Source: Croceimicrobium sp965228705 (lineage in GTDB: Bacteria > Bacteroidota > Bacteroidia > Flavobacteriales > Schleiferiaceae). From it: 64,000 bases of DNA. Below the pieces are notes generated by a model. It was not told the origin of the DNA. It was given only the letters and a program-made list of their open reading frames with translations, and did not search any database. A program made the position numbers and the translations under genes. The stretch covers positions 2,170,001 through 2,234,000 of the forward strand of contig NZ_OZ245832.1 in the NCBI RefSeq assembly GCF_965228705.1, read 5' to 3'. This document shows, piece after piece, positions 24,046 to 33,710 of this stretch. Position 1 is the first letter of the stretch; the number at the start of each line of letters is the position of its first letter.

Positions 24046-26028
24046 TTGCAAGAGCAAAAATCCATATTAAGCAGGGCATTTGTGGTATTCATTCCACTGG
24101 GGCTCCTGACCCTCGCTATTTTCGGTAAGCTGATTAGCATTCAGTTTATCGAAGGTCCTGCTCTGCGCCAAAAAGCCGAAAATGAGGTGATCCGTGAGAT
24201 GGACATCCAGGCAGAACGCGGCAATATTTACAGTGCTGACGGCAAGCTCCTTGCTACCTCCATGCCGGTTTATGATTTACACTTCGATCCGGTAACTGTT
24301 AAAGAAGAGCTCTTCTTCGATAAAATCGACTCCCTTTCCCTTGCCTTAGCAAATTTTCCAGGACAACGCAGCTCCGCAGGCTGGCGATCCTATTTGGTAA
24401 GCGCCCGCCAAAAGGGCAATCGCTACCTGGCTTTAGCCGACAAACTTAGCTATACCGAACTCAAGCTTATTAGTAGCTACCCCATTTTCGAGGAAGGCAC
24501 CTACCGCGGAGGCCTGGTAATTGAGCAGGAAAACCATCGCAAAATGCCCCTGGGCAAAATCGCGGAACGCACTATTGGTCGAGAGCGTAAAAATGTTGCC
24601 ACCGGCTTGGAAGGCGCCTATGCCAGCTACCTGCGTGGCAAAGACGGCAAACGCCTGAAGCAGAAAATTGGCAATGGCAACTGGAAACCACTTAATGACC
24701 TCAATGAAATTGAGCCTATCAATGGCTACGACCTGGTAAGCACTATCGACACCCGTATGCAGGATATCGCGCACCATGCCCTCCTGAACATGCTCGAAAA
24801 ACAAGAGGCTGACCACGGATGCGCGGTAGTGATGGAAGTAAAAACTGGTGCTATTAAAGCGATTGCCAATCTGGGTCGCACCGATATGGGCACCTATTTT
24901 GAGAAACGAAATTATGCCGTTTGGGAGAGCACCGAACCTGGCTCCACCTTTAAACTAGCCTCTGTTTTAGCGCTATTCGAAGATGGCTACGCCGACACCA
25001 GCTCTCCGGTGGATACCGAAAATGGGGTTTACGAATACCTCGACAGTAAAATCAAAGACAGTAATGGTAAGGGATATGGCAAAACCACCCTTAAAGTGGC
25101 CTTTGAGAAATCGAGCAATGTGGGCATCGCCAAAACCGTAATCGACCATTACGAAAATCAACCTCAGCGATTTATCGATCGCCTGTACAGCATTGGTCTG
25201 GATCGCGAACTAGGCCTACCCATTAAAGGAGAAGGCAAGCCCCGTATCCCCAAGCCCAGCGACGCAGACTGGAGTGGCATTTCCCTGCCCTGGATTTCCT
25301 TTGGCTATCAGGTAAGCTTTACCCCATTACAAATCCTCAGCCTCTACAATGCCGTGGCGAATGACGGTATTATGGTGCGCCCTCGCTTTTTAGCCAGCGT
25401 ACAAGAACATGGTCGCGAAGTAGAACAAATGGAAACCGAGGTTTTAAATCCTGCCATTTGCTCTCCCGAAACTCTACAGAAACTCCAAGCCCTATTGCAA
25501 GGGGTGGTGGAAGATGGCACCGCTCGCGCCGGAGCTTACTCGGTTTGTACTATGGCTGGAAAAACCGGCACCTGCCAATTGAATTACTGGAAAGAGGGCA
25601 CCAAAGAATATCAAGCTTCTTTCGCAGGATACTTCCCCGCCGAAGACCCACAGTACTCCTGTATTGTAGTGGTAAATAAACCGAAATACGACTATTACGG
25701 CTCCAATGTAGCTTTTCCGGTTTTCCGTGAAATCGCCGAACGAATTTTCCAAAACACCCCTCTGGAAGTTGAGGCCAATGAAAGACCCTTACTCGCCCTT
25801 CTCGACCAGAAACCAGCAGAAAGACAAGCCGAAGCATTGGCCTTTGAACCCAAAGAAGGCAAGGAAATCCCTGACTTAAGCGGCCTGAATGGCATGGAGC
25901 TTTTAAGTCGACTCGAAAACGCCGGCTTCAAGGTAAATGTACGTGGCCTGGGTAAGGTGTATTGGCAATATCCTCCCGCAGGAAGCCTCCTCACCAAAGA
26001 TCAACTGATAGAATTAAAACTGCAATGA
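24046..26028 (+). CDS. ftsI: Septal peptidoglycan transpeptidase FtsI (PBP3-type) with C-terminal PASTA domain, TTG start
   Basis: This 660-residue class B penicillin-binding protein has an N-terminal membrane helix (about 10-28), a dimerisation domain with RGNIYSADGKLLATS, and a transpeptidase domain with S300-T-F-K303 (SxxK), S356-S-N358 (SxN) and K506-T-G508 (KTG). It cross-links septal peptidoglycan in the periplasm together with FtsW. A PASTA domain closes the protein (about 605-660, IPDLSGLNGMELLSRL). The TTG start follows the ftsL stop directly and has an AGGAGG 8 nt upstream. The whole catalytic set is intact. Confidence 0.95.
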   Translation: MQEQKSILSRAFVVFIPLGLLTLAIFGKLISIQFIEGPALRQKAENEVIREMDIQAERGNIYSADGKLLATSMPVYDLHFDPVTVKEELFFDKIDSLSLALANFPGQRSSAGWRSYLVSARQKGNRYLALADKLSYTELKLISSYPIFEEGTYRGGLVIEQENHRKMPLGKIAERTIGRERKNVATGLEGAYASYLRGKDGKRLKQKIGNGNWKPLNDLNEIEPINGYDLVSTIDTRMQDIAHHALLNMLEKQEADHGCAVVMEVKTGAIKAIANLGRTDMGTYFEKRNYAVWESTEPGSTFKLASVLALFEDGYADTSSPVDTENGVYEYLDSKIKDSNGKGYGKTTLKVAFEKSSNVGIAKTVIDHYENQPQRFIDRLYSIGLDRELGLPIKGEGKPRIPKPSDADWSGISLPWISFGYQVSFTPLQILSLYNAVANDGIMVRPRFLASVQEHGREVEQMETEVLNPAICSPETLQKLQALLQGVVEDGTARAGAYSVCTMAGKTGTCQLNYWKEGTKEYQASFAGYFPAEDPQYSCIVVVNKPKYDYYGSNVAFPVFREIAERIFQNTPLEVEANERPLLALLDQKPAERQAEALAFEPKEGKEIPDLSGLNGMELLSRLENAGFKVNVRGLGKVYWQYPPAGSLLTKDQLIELKLQ

Positions 26029-27488
26029 AACTACTAAAAGACCTGCTTTATGGAGTTCCACTTACCGAGCGCTCGGGCAGCACCCAGGTAGCGGTAAGCA
26101 AAGTTTGCTTCGACTCTCGCGAGGTGAGCAAAGGCGCCCTTTTTGTCGCAGTAAGAGGAACTCAAGTAGATGGCCATCAGTTTATCGACAAAGCCATTGA
26201 ACTGGGAGCCGCCGCCATTGTAGCTGAAGAAATTCCTGAAGAACCCAAAGAGAATATTTGCTTCATCGGTGTAAAAGACAGCAGCCTAGCCCTGGCTCTG
26301 ATTGCCGCCAACTTCTACGATCAACCCTCCGAAAAATTACAATTAGTAGGCATTACCGGTACCAATGGCAAAACCACCACCGCCACCCTACTCTATAATT
26401 TATTTAGCCTCTTAGGCTCCAAATCCGGATTACTATCAACCGTAAAGGTGTGTGTAGGTAAAGAAGAATTTCCCGCTACCCACACCACTCCGGATCCGGT
26501 ACAGATTAACCGCTACCTCGACCAAATGGTAAAGGCCGGTTGTAAGTACTGCTTTATGGAAGCCAGTAGTCACGGCATCGTACAAAATCGTACCGCCGGA
26601 CTCCATTTTGCTGGTGCGGTATTCACCAATATCAGTCACGATCACCTCGATTATCACGGTAATTTCGAGAACTATATCAAGGCCAAGAAGAAGCTTTTTG
26701 ATGATCTGCCCAAGCAGGCCTTTATGCTCACCAATGCCGATGACCGCCATGGCGAAACTATGACCCTGCATAGCAAAGCCAAGGTGTATCGCTATGCCTT
26801 AAAAAATGATGCTGATTACAAGGGCCGCATTTTAGAACATCAGCTTAATGGCATGCTTCTGCGCTTAGGTCAGCAAGAAGTATGGACTAAGCTTATTGGC
26901 GATTTCAATGCCTACAACCTATTAGCTATTTACAGTGTAGCCCTTTGCCTGGAGAAAGATCCCTTACAGGTGGCCACCGCTATTAGTAGCCTGAAATCGG
27001 TTGCCGGTCGTTTCCAATATCTGCAAAAGCAAGAGCTCACCACCATTGTGGATTATGCACATACGCCTGACGCCCTGGAAAATGTTTTAAAAACCATTGC
27101 CAGCATCCGCAGTAATAATGAGAAGGTAATTACTGTAGTAGGTTGCGGCGGAAATCGTGATGCCGCCAAACGCCCTTTAATGGCACGTATCGCCAGCGAA
27201 ATGTCGGATCAGGTAATTCTCACTTCCGACAACCCTCGTTTCGAAGACCCCGAAGCCATTATCGAAGAAATGGAAAAGGGCATCGAAATGCACCTCAGTC
27301 ATAAAGTTTTAAAAATCACCGATCGCAAGCAAGCGATTCGGACCGCCATACAATTAGGTCAAAGTAAAGACCTCATCCTCATTGCCGGAAAAGGGCATGA
27401 GACCTATCAAGAAATTAAAGGCGAGCGCTTTCCCTTCGACGACTTAGCTATTGCCCGTGAAACCCTAGATCAAAAATATCCGGACTAA
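26025..27488 (+). CDS. murE: UDP-N-acetylmuramoyl-tripeptide synthetase (meso-DAP-type) MurE
   Basis: The ATG at 26025 overlaps the ftsI TGA (ATGA) and gives 487 residues. MurE adds the third amino acid to UDP-MurNAc-L-Ala-D-Glu with ATP, in the cytoplasm. GITGTNGKTTTATLL is the P-loop, MEASSHGIVQNR and NISHDHLDYHG are Mur-ligase motifs, and TSDNPRFEDPE carries the DNPR motif associated with meso-diaminopimelate specificity. This suggests DAP-type stem peptides, as in other Bacteroidota. The stop overlaps the mraY start by 1 nt. No MurF is linked. Confidence 0.96.
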   Translation: MKLLKDLLYGVPLTERSGSTQVAVSKVCFDSREVSKGALFVAVRGTQVDGHQFIDKAIELGAAAIVAEEIPEEPKENICFIGVKDSSLALALIAANFYDQPSEKLQLVGITGTNGKTTTATLLYNLFSLLGSKSGLLSTVKVCVGKEEFPATHTTPDPVQINRYLDQMVKAGCKYCFMEASSHGIVQNRTAGLHFAGAVFTNISHDHLDYHGNFENYIKAKKKLFDDLPKQAFMLTNADDRHGETMTLHSKAKVYRYALKNDADYKGRILEHQLNGMLLRLGQQEVWTKLIGDFNAYNLLAIYSVALCLEKDPLQVATAISSLKSVAGRFQYLQKQELTTIVDYAHTPDALENVLKTIASIRSNNEKVITVVGCGGNRDAAKRPLMARIASEMSDQVILTSDNPRFEDPEAIIEEMEKGIEMHLSHKVLKITDRKQAIRTAIQLGQSKDLILIAGKGHETYQEIKGERFPFDDLAIARETLDQKYPD

Positions 27489-28726
27489 TGCTGTACTACC
27501 TCTTCGAATACCTCAACCAAGCTTATGACCTGCCCGGAGCCGGTGTATTCCAATACATTACCTTCCGCGCGGCTGCCGCATTAATCAGCTCCCTAATCAT
27601 TTGTTTGCTTTTCGGCAAAAGCCTGATTGGACTCTTACAACGCAAGCAGGTAGGCGAAAGCATTCGCGATTTAGGACTGGAAGGACAGAGCGAAAAAGCC
27701 GGCACCCCAACCATGGGTGGCTTGATCATATTATTGGGAATCCTCGTTCCGACCTTGCTTTTTGCCAAGCTCGAAAACATTTACATCCTCATGCTACTCA
27801 TCACCACAGTTTGGATGGGCGCCGTGGGATTCCTGGATGACTATATCAAAGTATTCCGTAAAAACAAAAAAGGTTTACCCGGAAAATTCAAGGTAGTAGG
27901 TCAGGTTGGCCTGGGCATTATTGTAGGCGGCATGCTCTACTTTAATGACGGTGTAACCATCAAAAATCGTGAGGCCACTGCTCAAGTTTACGAGACCGCC
28001 GAAGGTCAGAGGGTACAAAGTTTACCGGTTTATGGTGAAGCTGAAAAATCACTAAAAACCACCATCCCCTTTGTAAAGAACAATGAATTCGATTACAGCA
28101 GCTTAATTTCCTGGATGGGTGACTGGACCAAGGATTATGGCTGGTTCCTTTTCATTCCGATAGTAATCTTCATCATTACCGCAGTTTCCAATGGCGCTAA
28201 CCTTACTGATGGAATTGATGGTCTGGCCACGGGTACTTCCGCCATTATTGGCATTGCCTTGGGCATCTTCGCCTATGTATCGGGTAGTATCATTTTCGCG
28301 GACTACCTCAATATTATGTACATCCCCAATACGGGTGAGCTGGTAATCTTTATCGCCGCCTTTGTGGGAGCCTGCATCGGATTCCTTTGGTATAATACCC
28401 ACCCCGCTCAAGTATTTATGGGCGACACCGGCAGCTTAACCCTGGGAGGTATTATCGCGGTATTCGCTATCGCCATTCGCAAAGAACTTTTAATCCCCAT
28501 TATCTGCGGAATCTTCCTGGTAGAGAACCTCTCGGTAATTATTCAGGTAAGCTATTTCAAGCGTACCAAAAAGAAATACGGTGAAGGTCGTCGCATCTTC
28601 CTGATGTCTCCCCTGCACCATCATTACCAAAAGAAAGGATTCCACGAAAGTAAGATCGTAACCCGCTTTTGGATTGTGGGCATTTTCCTGGCAGTACTAT
28701 CCTTTGTAACTCTCAAACTTCGCTAG
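27488..28726 (+). CDS. mraY: Phospho-N-acetylmuramoyl-pentapeptide transferase MraY
   Basis: MraY transfers phospho-MurNAc-pentapeptide to undecaprenyl phosphate at the inner membrane, making lipid I. The 412-residue protein has about ten membrane helices and the diagnostic stretches AGTPTMGGLIILL, FLDDYIKVFRK, NLTDGIDGLATG and LMSPLHHHYQKKG. It is about 50 residues longer than the E. coli enzyme; the extra part, with NREATAQVYETAEGQ and VKNNEFDYSS (about residues 155-215), is an insertion typical of Bacteroidota. The 3' end overlaps murD by 1 nt (TAGTG). Confidence 0.96.
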   Translation: MLYYLFEYLNQAYDLPGAGVFQYITFRAAAALISSLIICLLFGKSLIGLLQRKQVGESIRDLGLEGQSEKAGTPTMGGLIILLGILVPTLLFAKLENIYILMLLITTVWMGAVGFLDDYIKVFRKNKKGLPGKFKVVGQVGLGIIVGGMLYFNDGVTIKNREATAQVYETAEGQRVQSLPVYGEAEKSLKTTIPFVKNNEFDYSSLISWMGDWTKDYGWFLFIPIVIFIITAVSNGANLTDGIDGLATGTSAIIGIALGIFAYVSGSIIFADYLNIMYIPNTGELVIFIAAFVGACIGFLWYNTHPAQVFMGDTGSLTLGGIIAVFAIAIRKELLIPIICGIFLVENLSVIIQVSYFKRTKKKYGEGRRIFLMSPLHHHYQKKGFHESKIVTRFWIVGIFLAVLSFVTLKLR

Positions 28727-30069
28727 TGAACCGCAACTTAAACATAGTAGTTTTAGGCGGTGGTGAAAGCGGCTTGGGAGCAGCCAAACTGGCGCAAAAG
28801 CTCGGGCATAGCGTGCTCTTAAGTGATCGCTCTAGCCTTTCGGCTGAAAATCGCCAGGCCCTAATAGAGTCTAAAATTGACTTTGAGGAAGGTCAGCATT
28901 CTGAGGATCGCATCCTGGGAGCCGACCTCATTATTAAGTCACCCGGAATTCCCGAAAAGGCCCCCTTAATTCAGAAGATCCGCACTGCCCAAATCGAGCT
29001 AATCTCCGAAATCGAATTTGCCGCGCGCCATTGCCAGGGAACCATCATTGCCATTACCGGCACCAATGGTAAAACCACAGTAACCAGCATGGTTCATCAC
29101 CTTCTGGAAACCGCTGGAGAGAATGTGGCCTTAGTAGGAAATATCGGTACCAGCTTCGCCGGATCCTTAGCCGAAGGCGACCACGATTACTATGCCTTGG
29201 AAGTAAGCAGCTTTCAGCTGGATGACATCATTCACTTTAAGCCGCATATCGCCATCCTCACCAATATTACTCCCGATCACTTAGATCGCTACAACAATTC
29301 GGTAGATGAATACGCTGCGGCCAAGCTGCGAATAACCGAAAATCAGGATGAAAAAGACCATTTCATCTACTGCGCAGACGATGTCCTGACCAACAAATAC
29401 CTTCAGGAATACCCCCTCCGCGCTCAGCAATGGCAATTGTCTTTGGAGCAAACCGTAGACAATGGCGCTCAAATCAATTCAGACGGAATTCTACAAATCA
29501 TAATAAACCAGCAATTAGATATGGACATTAATGAACTGGCCTTACAAGGCAAGCACAACACCTACAACAGCATGGCTTCCGGTGTAGCCGGACGCTTATT
29601 AAACATTCGTAAAGAAGCTATCCGCGAAAGCCTGGCTTCCTTCGAAAGCATTGAGCACCGCCTCGAATCAGTACTGCAGATTTACGGTATTGAATTCATC
29701 AACGACTCTAAAGCTACCAATGTAAACTCTACCTGGTACGCATTAGAAAGCATGCAAAAACCCACCATTTGGATTGCTGGTGGAGTTGATAAAGGAAACG
29801 ACTACAGCCAATTGGCCAAATTAGTGGGCGAGAAGGTGAAAGCTTTAATCTGCTTGGGAACGGATAACAGCAAATTACACGCTGCCTTCGAAGGTTTAGC
29901 TCCTATGGTAATTGATGCGGCCGACATGGACGAAGCGGTGCGCATGGCCTATAAAATGGGCGACAAGGGCGACGCTGTATTACTGAGCCCTGCCTGTGCC
30001 AGTTTCGACCTTTTTGAGAACTACGAAGACCGTGGTCGTCAATTTAAAAATGCCGTTCGTCAATTGTAA
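28726..30069 (+). CDS. murD: UDP-N-acetylmuramoylalanine-D-glutamate ligase MurD (GTG start)
   Basis: MurD adds D-glutamate to UDP-MurNAc-L-alanine, using ATP. The GTG at 28726 overlaps the mraY stop by 1 nt and gives 447 residues starting with the Rossmann-like NLNIVVLGGGESGLGAA. The ATP loop is AITGTNGKTTVTSM, YYALEVSSFQL and ILTNITPDHLDRYN are Mur-ligase motifs, and the C-terminal domain starts around FINDSKATNVNSTWYAL. The upstream TTG lies within mraY and is not used. It is separated from ftsW by 3 nt. Confidence 0.96.
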   Translation: MNRNLNIVVLGGGESGLGAAKLAQKLGHSVLLSDRSSLSAENRQALIESKIDFEEGQHSEDRILGADLIIKSPGIPEKAPLIQKIRTAQIELISEIEFAARHCQGTIIAITGTNGKTTVTSMVHHLLETAGENVALVGNIGTSFAGSLAEGDHDYYALEVSSFQLDDIIHFKPHIAILTNITPDHLDRYNNSVDEYAAAKLRITENQDEKDHFIYCADDVLTNKYLQEYPLRAQQWQLSLEQTVDNGAQINSDGILQIIINQQLDMDINELALQGKHNTYNSMASGVAGRLLNIRKEAIRESLASFESIEHRLESVLQIYGIEFINDSKATNVNSTWYALESMQKPTIWIAGGVDKGNDYSQLAKLVGEKVKALICLGTDNSKLHAAFEGLAPMVIDAADMDEAVRMAYKMGDKGDAVLLSPACASFDLFENYEDRGRQFKNAVRQL

Positions 30070-30072
30070 TCC

Positions 30073-31290
30073 ATGACTCTATTCGGCAAGGAAATACGAG
30101 TAGAAGGAGATCGAACCCTCTGGATCCTAAGTGGCATTTTAGCCGCCGTGGGCACACTTACCGTTTATAGTGCCAGTAGCAATCTGGCCTTTAATAAGGG
30201 AGGCAGCACCATTGTGGATTTATTAAAACACAGTGCCTTTCTCTTCAGTGGATTCGTCATCGCCACCCTGGTGCATCGGGTCAATTATAAGCTCTTTGGC
30301 AATTTGGCCAAGTTGCTCATCATTCCGGTGATTCTACTCCTTATTTACACCCTGGTAAACGGGGTGAATATTTCCAATGCCGCTCGTTGGATTCGACTGC
30401 CTTTCGGACAAACCTTTCAGCCTTCTGCTCTAGCCGCCATTGTGCTGGTAGCCTATGTGGCGCGCTATTTAGCCGTACATACCAAGGAAGAACTCAAGGG
30501 CTTCCGCAAACATTTTATTGGCTTGATATTACCCATCCTGCTGGTGGTGGGTTTTATCCTTCCGGCCAACTTTAGCACGGCAGCCCTCATTTTTGGCGTA
30601 ACCTACCTATTGCTCTTTATTGGTGGTTACCCCATCCGAAATCTCTTAATTCTGGCAGGTTCCGGTATCGCCGCTTTGGCCCTGTTTATTACGCTGGTTT
30701 TCGCTTTCCCCAATATGAGCAACCGTCTCGAAACCTGGAAAACGCGGATCGAAAGCTTTAGCAGTGGTGAAAGCACCGAAAACTATCAGGTAACCAAAGC
30801 CAAAATGGCCATCGCCGAAGGGAAAATTGTAGGCAAAGGCTTTGGCAAATCTGTTATGAAGAACTTCTTACCTCAATCCAATTCAGACTTCATTTTCGCT
30901 GTAATTACAGAGGAGATGGGCACCTTGGGAGGAGGTCTAACTATAATAGTCTATATCTGGCTCATCTTTAGGATACTCACCATCGCCACCAAGGCCCCAA
31001 CCAGCTTTGGTAGTTTACTCAGCCTGGGCTTAGGCTTAACCATATTAGCACAGGCCCTGGTGAATTTAAGTGTAGCCGTAAATCTTATCCCGGTAACCGG
31101 ACAAACCCTACCGCTGGTCAGCAAGGGTGGGACTTCGGTTTGGATGACCGCCCTGGCCCTGGGAATGATCCTCAGCGTAAGTCGTGGCAAAGCCGAAAAC
31201 GACAGTGAAGAAAATGAAGCCTTTTCCGATGCAGAAGATGCAATCGACAGTGAACAGCCTCTAAAACCGATTCTCGATGGACAAGCTTAG
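30073..31290 (+). CDS. ftsW: Septal peptidoglycan polymerase FtsW
   Basis: FtsW is a SEDS-family glycosyltransferase that polymerises lipid II at the septum together with FtsI. The 405-residue protein has about ten membrane helices; conserved SEDS segments include NAARWIRLPFGQTFQPS, NYQVTKAKMAIAEG, KNFLPQSNSDFIFAVITEE and PVTGQTLPLVSKGGTS. A charged tail of about 35 residues rich in Glu follows. Its start is 3 nt after murD and its end overlaps murG by 14 nt, as expected within the dcw operon. No truncation is seen. Confidence 0.95.
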   Translation: MTLFGKEIRVEGDRTLWILSGILAAVGTLTVYSASSNLAFNKGGSTIVDLLKHSAFLFSGFVIATLVHRVNYKLFGNLAKLLIIPVILLLIYTLVNGVNISNAARWIRLPFGQTFQPSALAAIVLVAYVARYLAVHTKEELKGFRKHFIGLILPILLVVGFILPANFSTAALIFGVTYLLLFIGGYPIRNLLILAGSGIAALALFITLVFAFPNMSNRLETWKTRIESFSSGESTENYQVTKAKMAIAEGKIVGKGFGKSVMKNFLPQSNSDFIFAVITEEMGTLGGGLTIIVYIWLIFRILTIATKAPTSFGSLLSLGLGLTILAQALVNLSVAVNLIPVTGQTLPLVSKGGTSVWMTALALGMILSVSRGKAENDSEENEAFSDAEDAIDSEQPLKPILDGQA

Positions 31291-32383
31291 AGTTATGATT
31301 AGTGGAGGCGGTACCGGAGGTCATATTTTCCCGGCCCTGGCCATTGCCGATGAAATTAAAGAACGGTATCCCCAAGCTGAATTTCAGTTTGTTGGGGCCC
31401 AAAATAAAATGGAGATGGAAAAGGTACCGCAGGCCGGCTACCCCATCGAAGGACTTTGGATTAGTGGCTTGCAGCGAAAATTGACAATTGACAATTTGAG
31501 CTTCCCCTTTAAAGTACTAAGCAGCTTGGCCAAAAGCCGCAAGCTGATTCGAAAATTTAAGCCCGATATCGCTATCGGTACCGGAGGTTTTGCCAGTGGT
31601 CCACTTTTATGGGCCGCCGCATCGAAAGGTGTTCCTTGTTTAATTCAGGAGCAGAACTCCTTTCCGGGTATTACCAATAAGCTGCTCAGTAAAAAGGTGG
31701 CTCGCATTTGCGTGGCCTATGATAAAATGGAAAGATTCTTCCCTAAGGATAAGCTAGTACTTACTGGCAATCCCCTGCGTAAGGATCTTCAAACAGCGCT
31801 TCCCGCGGATGCGCAAGTAAAAGAGAAATTAGGCCTAAAGCCTAAATGGCCCACCCTATTAATTTTAGGAGGTAGCCTAGGTGCCCGCCGCATTAATGAA
31901 TTGATCAGTTCCGAATTGGAGAATCTCCAAAAACTGGAGCTTAATATCATCTGGCAATGTGGTAAACTCTATTATGATTCTCTGGCCGCCAAGCATCAAA
32001 ACTTGCCGGATCACATCAAGCTTCAAGCTTTTATTAGTGATATGCGCGAGGCCTATGCGGCCAGCGATATTGTGATTAGTCGCTCCGGTGCCAATACTTT
32101 GAGCGAACTGGCAGTGGTAGGCAAAGCCGCCATCCTAATTCCTTCACCCAATGTGGCCGAGGATCATCAAACTAAGAATGCCGAAGCCCTGAGCTCCAAG
32201 TCAGCGGCCATGCTATTTAAAGAAAATCGGGATTCACATGAATTAGTTGCCCTAGTGCAGGATTTATTGGAAAACCCTCAAAAGCAGAAAGAGCTGCAAG
32301 ACCATATTCAGAAACTGGCCCTGCCTGATGCAGCCGCCAGCATTGTTAACGAAATTGAAAGCCTGCTTGGCCATGTTGGATAG
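31277..32383 (+). CDS. murG: UDP-GlcNAc:lipid I N-acetylglucosaminyltransferase MurG
   Basis: MurG adds GlcNAc to lipid I, giving lipid II on the inner face of the cytoplasmic membrane. The 368-residue GT-B protein shows the N-terminal ISGGGTGGHIFPALAIADE, IGTGGFASGPLLWA, LILGGSLGARRINEL, and ISRSGANTLSELAVVGKAA, the last being the donor-binding region. The membrane-contacting part lies in the N-domain. It starts in the ftsW C-terminus (14-nt overlap) and overlaps murC by 11 nt. Length and order are as in other MurG proteins. Confidence 0.96.
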   Translation: MDKLRVMISGGGTGGHIFPALAIADEIKERYPQAEFQFVGAQNKMEMEKVPQAGYPIEGLWISGLQRKLTIDNLSFPFKVLSSLAKSRKLIRKFKPDIAIGTGGFASGPLLWAAASKGVPCLIQEQNSFPGITNKLLSKKVARICVAYDKMERFFPKDKLVLTGNPLRKDLQTALPADAQVKEKLGLKPKWPTLLILGGSLGARRINELISSELENLQKLELNIIWQCGKLYYDSLAAKHQNLPDHIKLQAFISDMREAYAASDIVISRSGANTLSELAVVGKAAILIPSPNVAEDHQTKNAEALSSKSAAMLFKENRDSHELVALVQDLLENPQKQKELQDHIQKLALPDAAASIVNEIESLLGHVG

Positions 32384-33710
32384 ACCTAATATATACCTCA
32401 TTGGCATTGGCGGCATTGGCATGAGCGCCCTGGCTCGCTATTTCCAGCAATCCGGACGTAAAGTGGCTGGTTACGACCGCTATCGCTCCCCGCTCTGTGA
32501 AGACCTGGAAGCGGAAGGCATGAAGATCCACTATGAGGATGATGTAAAGCAAATTCCATCACGCTTTAAAGCGGAAGACACTTTGGTAATTTACACTCCG
32601 GCAATTCCGGAGGACCATAGCGAATTGAACTTCTTCCAAAAAGAAGGCTTTGAAATTGTAAAGCGCGCTCGAGTACTGGGACTTATTGCTCAAAAGCATC
32701 GCTGTTTAGCGGTTGCCGGCACCCATGGCAAAACCACTACTTCCAGCATTCTAGGTCACTTGTACCGACATGCAGAAGTAGAGATTAGCGCCTTTTTGGG
32801 TGGTATCAGCACCAATTACCAATCCAATTTTTGGGGTCATGATGACACCGATCTATTGGTTGCGGAAGCGGATGAATACGACCGTAGCTTTTTAAATTTA
32901 AAGCCTACCGCCGCTGTAATTACCAGTACCGATGCTGATCATTTAGATATCTATGGCGAAGCGCAAAGCCTGGAAGACACCTTTCGAGAATTTGCCGAGA
33001 GCGTAAGCGATTTTGTGCTGGTTAATGAAAGTACCAACCTGAATTTAGGTCTTAAATATGGTTTTGGTAATCAGAACTCCTATTATGCCGATCAGGTTCA
33101 AGTACTAGAACATCAATATCATTTTGATTTCGTCCACCCACAAGGTCGGATTAGTGATATCAGCATGCTCCTGCCCGGTCGACATAATGTAGAAAATGCG
33201 GTTGCCGCCGCTGCCCTGGCCTTGAAATACGGCTTAAGTGAAGAACAAATCAAAGCCGGACTCGAAAGCTTTAAAGGGGTAAAACGTCGCTTCGAATACC
33301 ATATCCAAAAAGAGGATCTAGTGTATATCGACGATTATGCCCATCACCCGAAGGAGATTGCCGCCTTGCAAAATTCAGTGCGCGAGCTTTATCCTAAGCG
33401 AAAGATCACCGCCATTTTTCAACCGCATTTATACTCGCGTACCCGCGACTTCCTGAACGACTTTGCCGCGAGCCTTTCTGCCTTCGACGAAGTGATTTTA
33501 TTGGAATTATACCCTGCCCGCGAACGTCCGATTGCCGGAATTAACTCCAAAGCTCTATTGGATTTGATACAATCGGAGAAAAAATCATTGATGGGCCGGC
33601 AAGAAATCCTCAGCCGATTTAGCGAGGAAAAACCCGAATTAATCCTCACCATCGGGGCCGGAGATATTGATCAATTGATCCGACCCTTAAAACTGGCCTT
33701 ATTAAAATGA
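32373..33710 (+). CDS. murC: UDP-N-acetylmuramate-L-alanine ligase MurC
   Basis: MurC attaches L-alanine to UDP-MurNAc with ATP, the first stem-peptide step. The ATG at 32373 gives 445 residues starting with NIYLIGIGGIGMSALARYF, the N-terminal nucleotide fold. The ATP loop is VAGTHGKTTTSSILGHL, and YIDDYAHHPKEIAA is the signature of MurC in the third domain. EADEYDRSFLNL is also present. It overlaps both murG (11 nt) and the ftsQ-like gene (4 nt, ATGA). The start codon 45 nt further upstream falls inside murG and is not used. Confidence 0.96.
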   Translation: MLDRPNIYLIGIGGIGMSALARYFQQSGRKVAGYDRYRSPLCEDLEAEGMKIHYEDDVKQIPSRFKAEDTLVIYTPAIPEDHSELNFFQKEGFEIVKRARVLGLIAQKHRCLAVAGTHGKTTTSSILGHLYRHAEVEISAFLGGISTNYQSNFWGHDDTDLLVAEADEYDRSFLNLKPTAAVITSTDADHLDIYGEAQSLEDTFREFAESVSDFVLVNESTNLNLGLKYGFGNQNSYYADQVQVLEHQYHFDFVHPQGRISDISMLLPGRHNVENAVAAAALALKYGLSEEQIKAGLESFKGVKRRFEYHIQKEDLVYIDDYAHHPKEIAALQNSVRELYPKRKITAIFQPHLYSRTRDFLNDFAASLSAFDEVILLELYPARERPIAGINSKALLDLIQSEKKSLMGRQEILSRFSEEKPELILTIGAGDIDQLIRPLKLALLK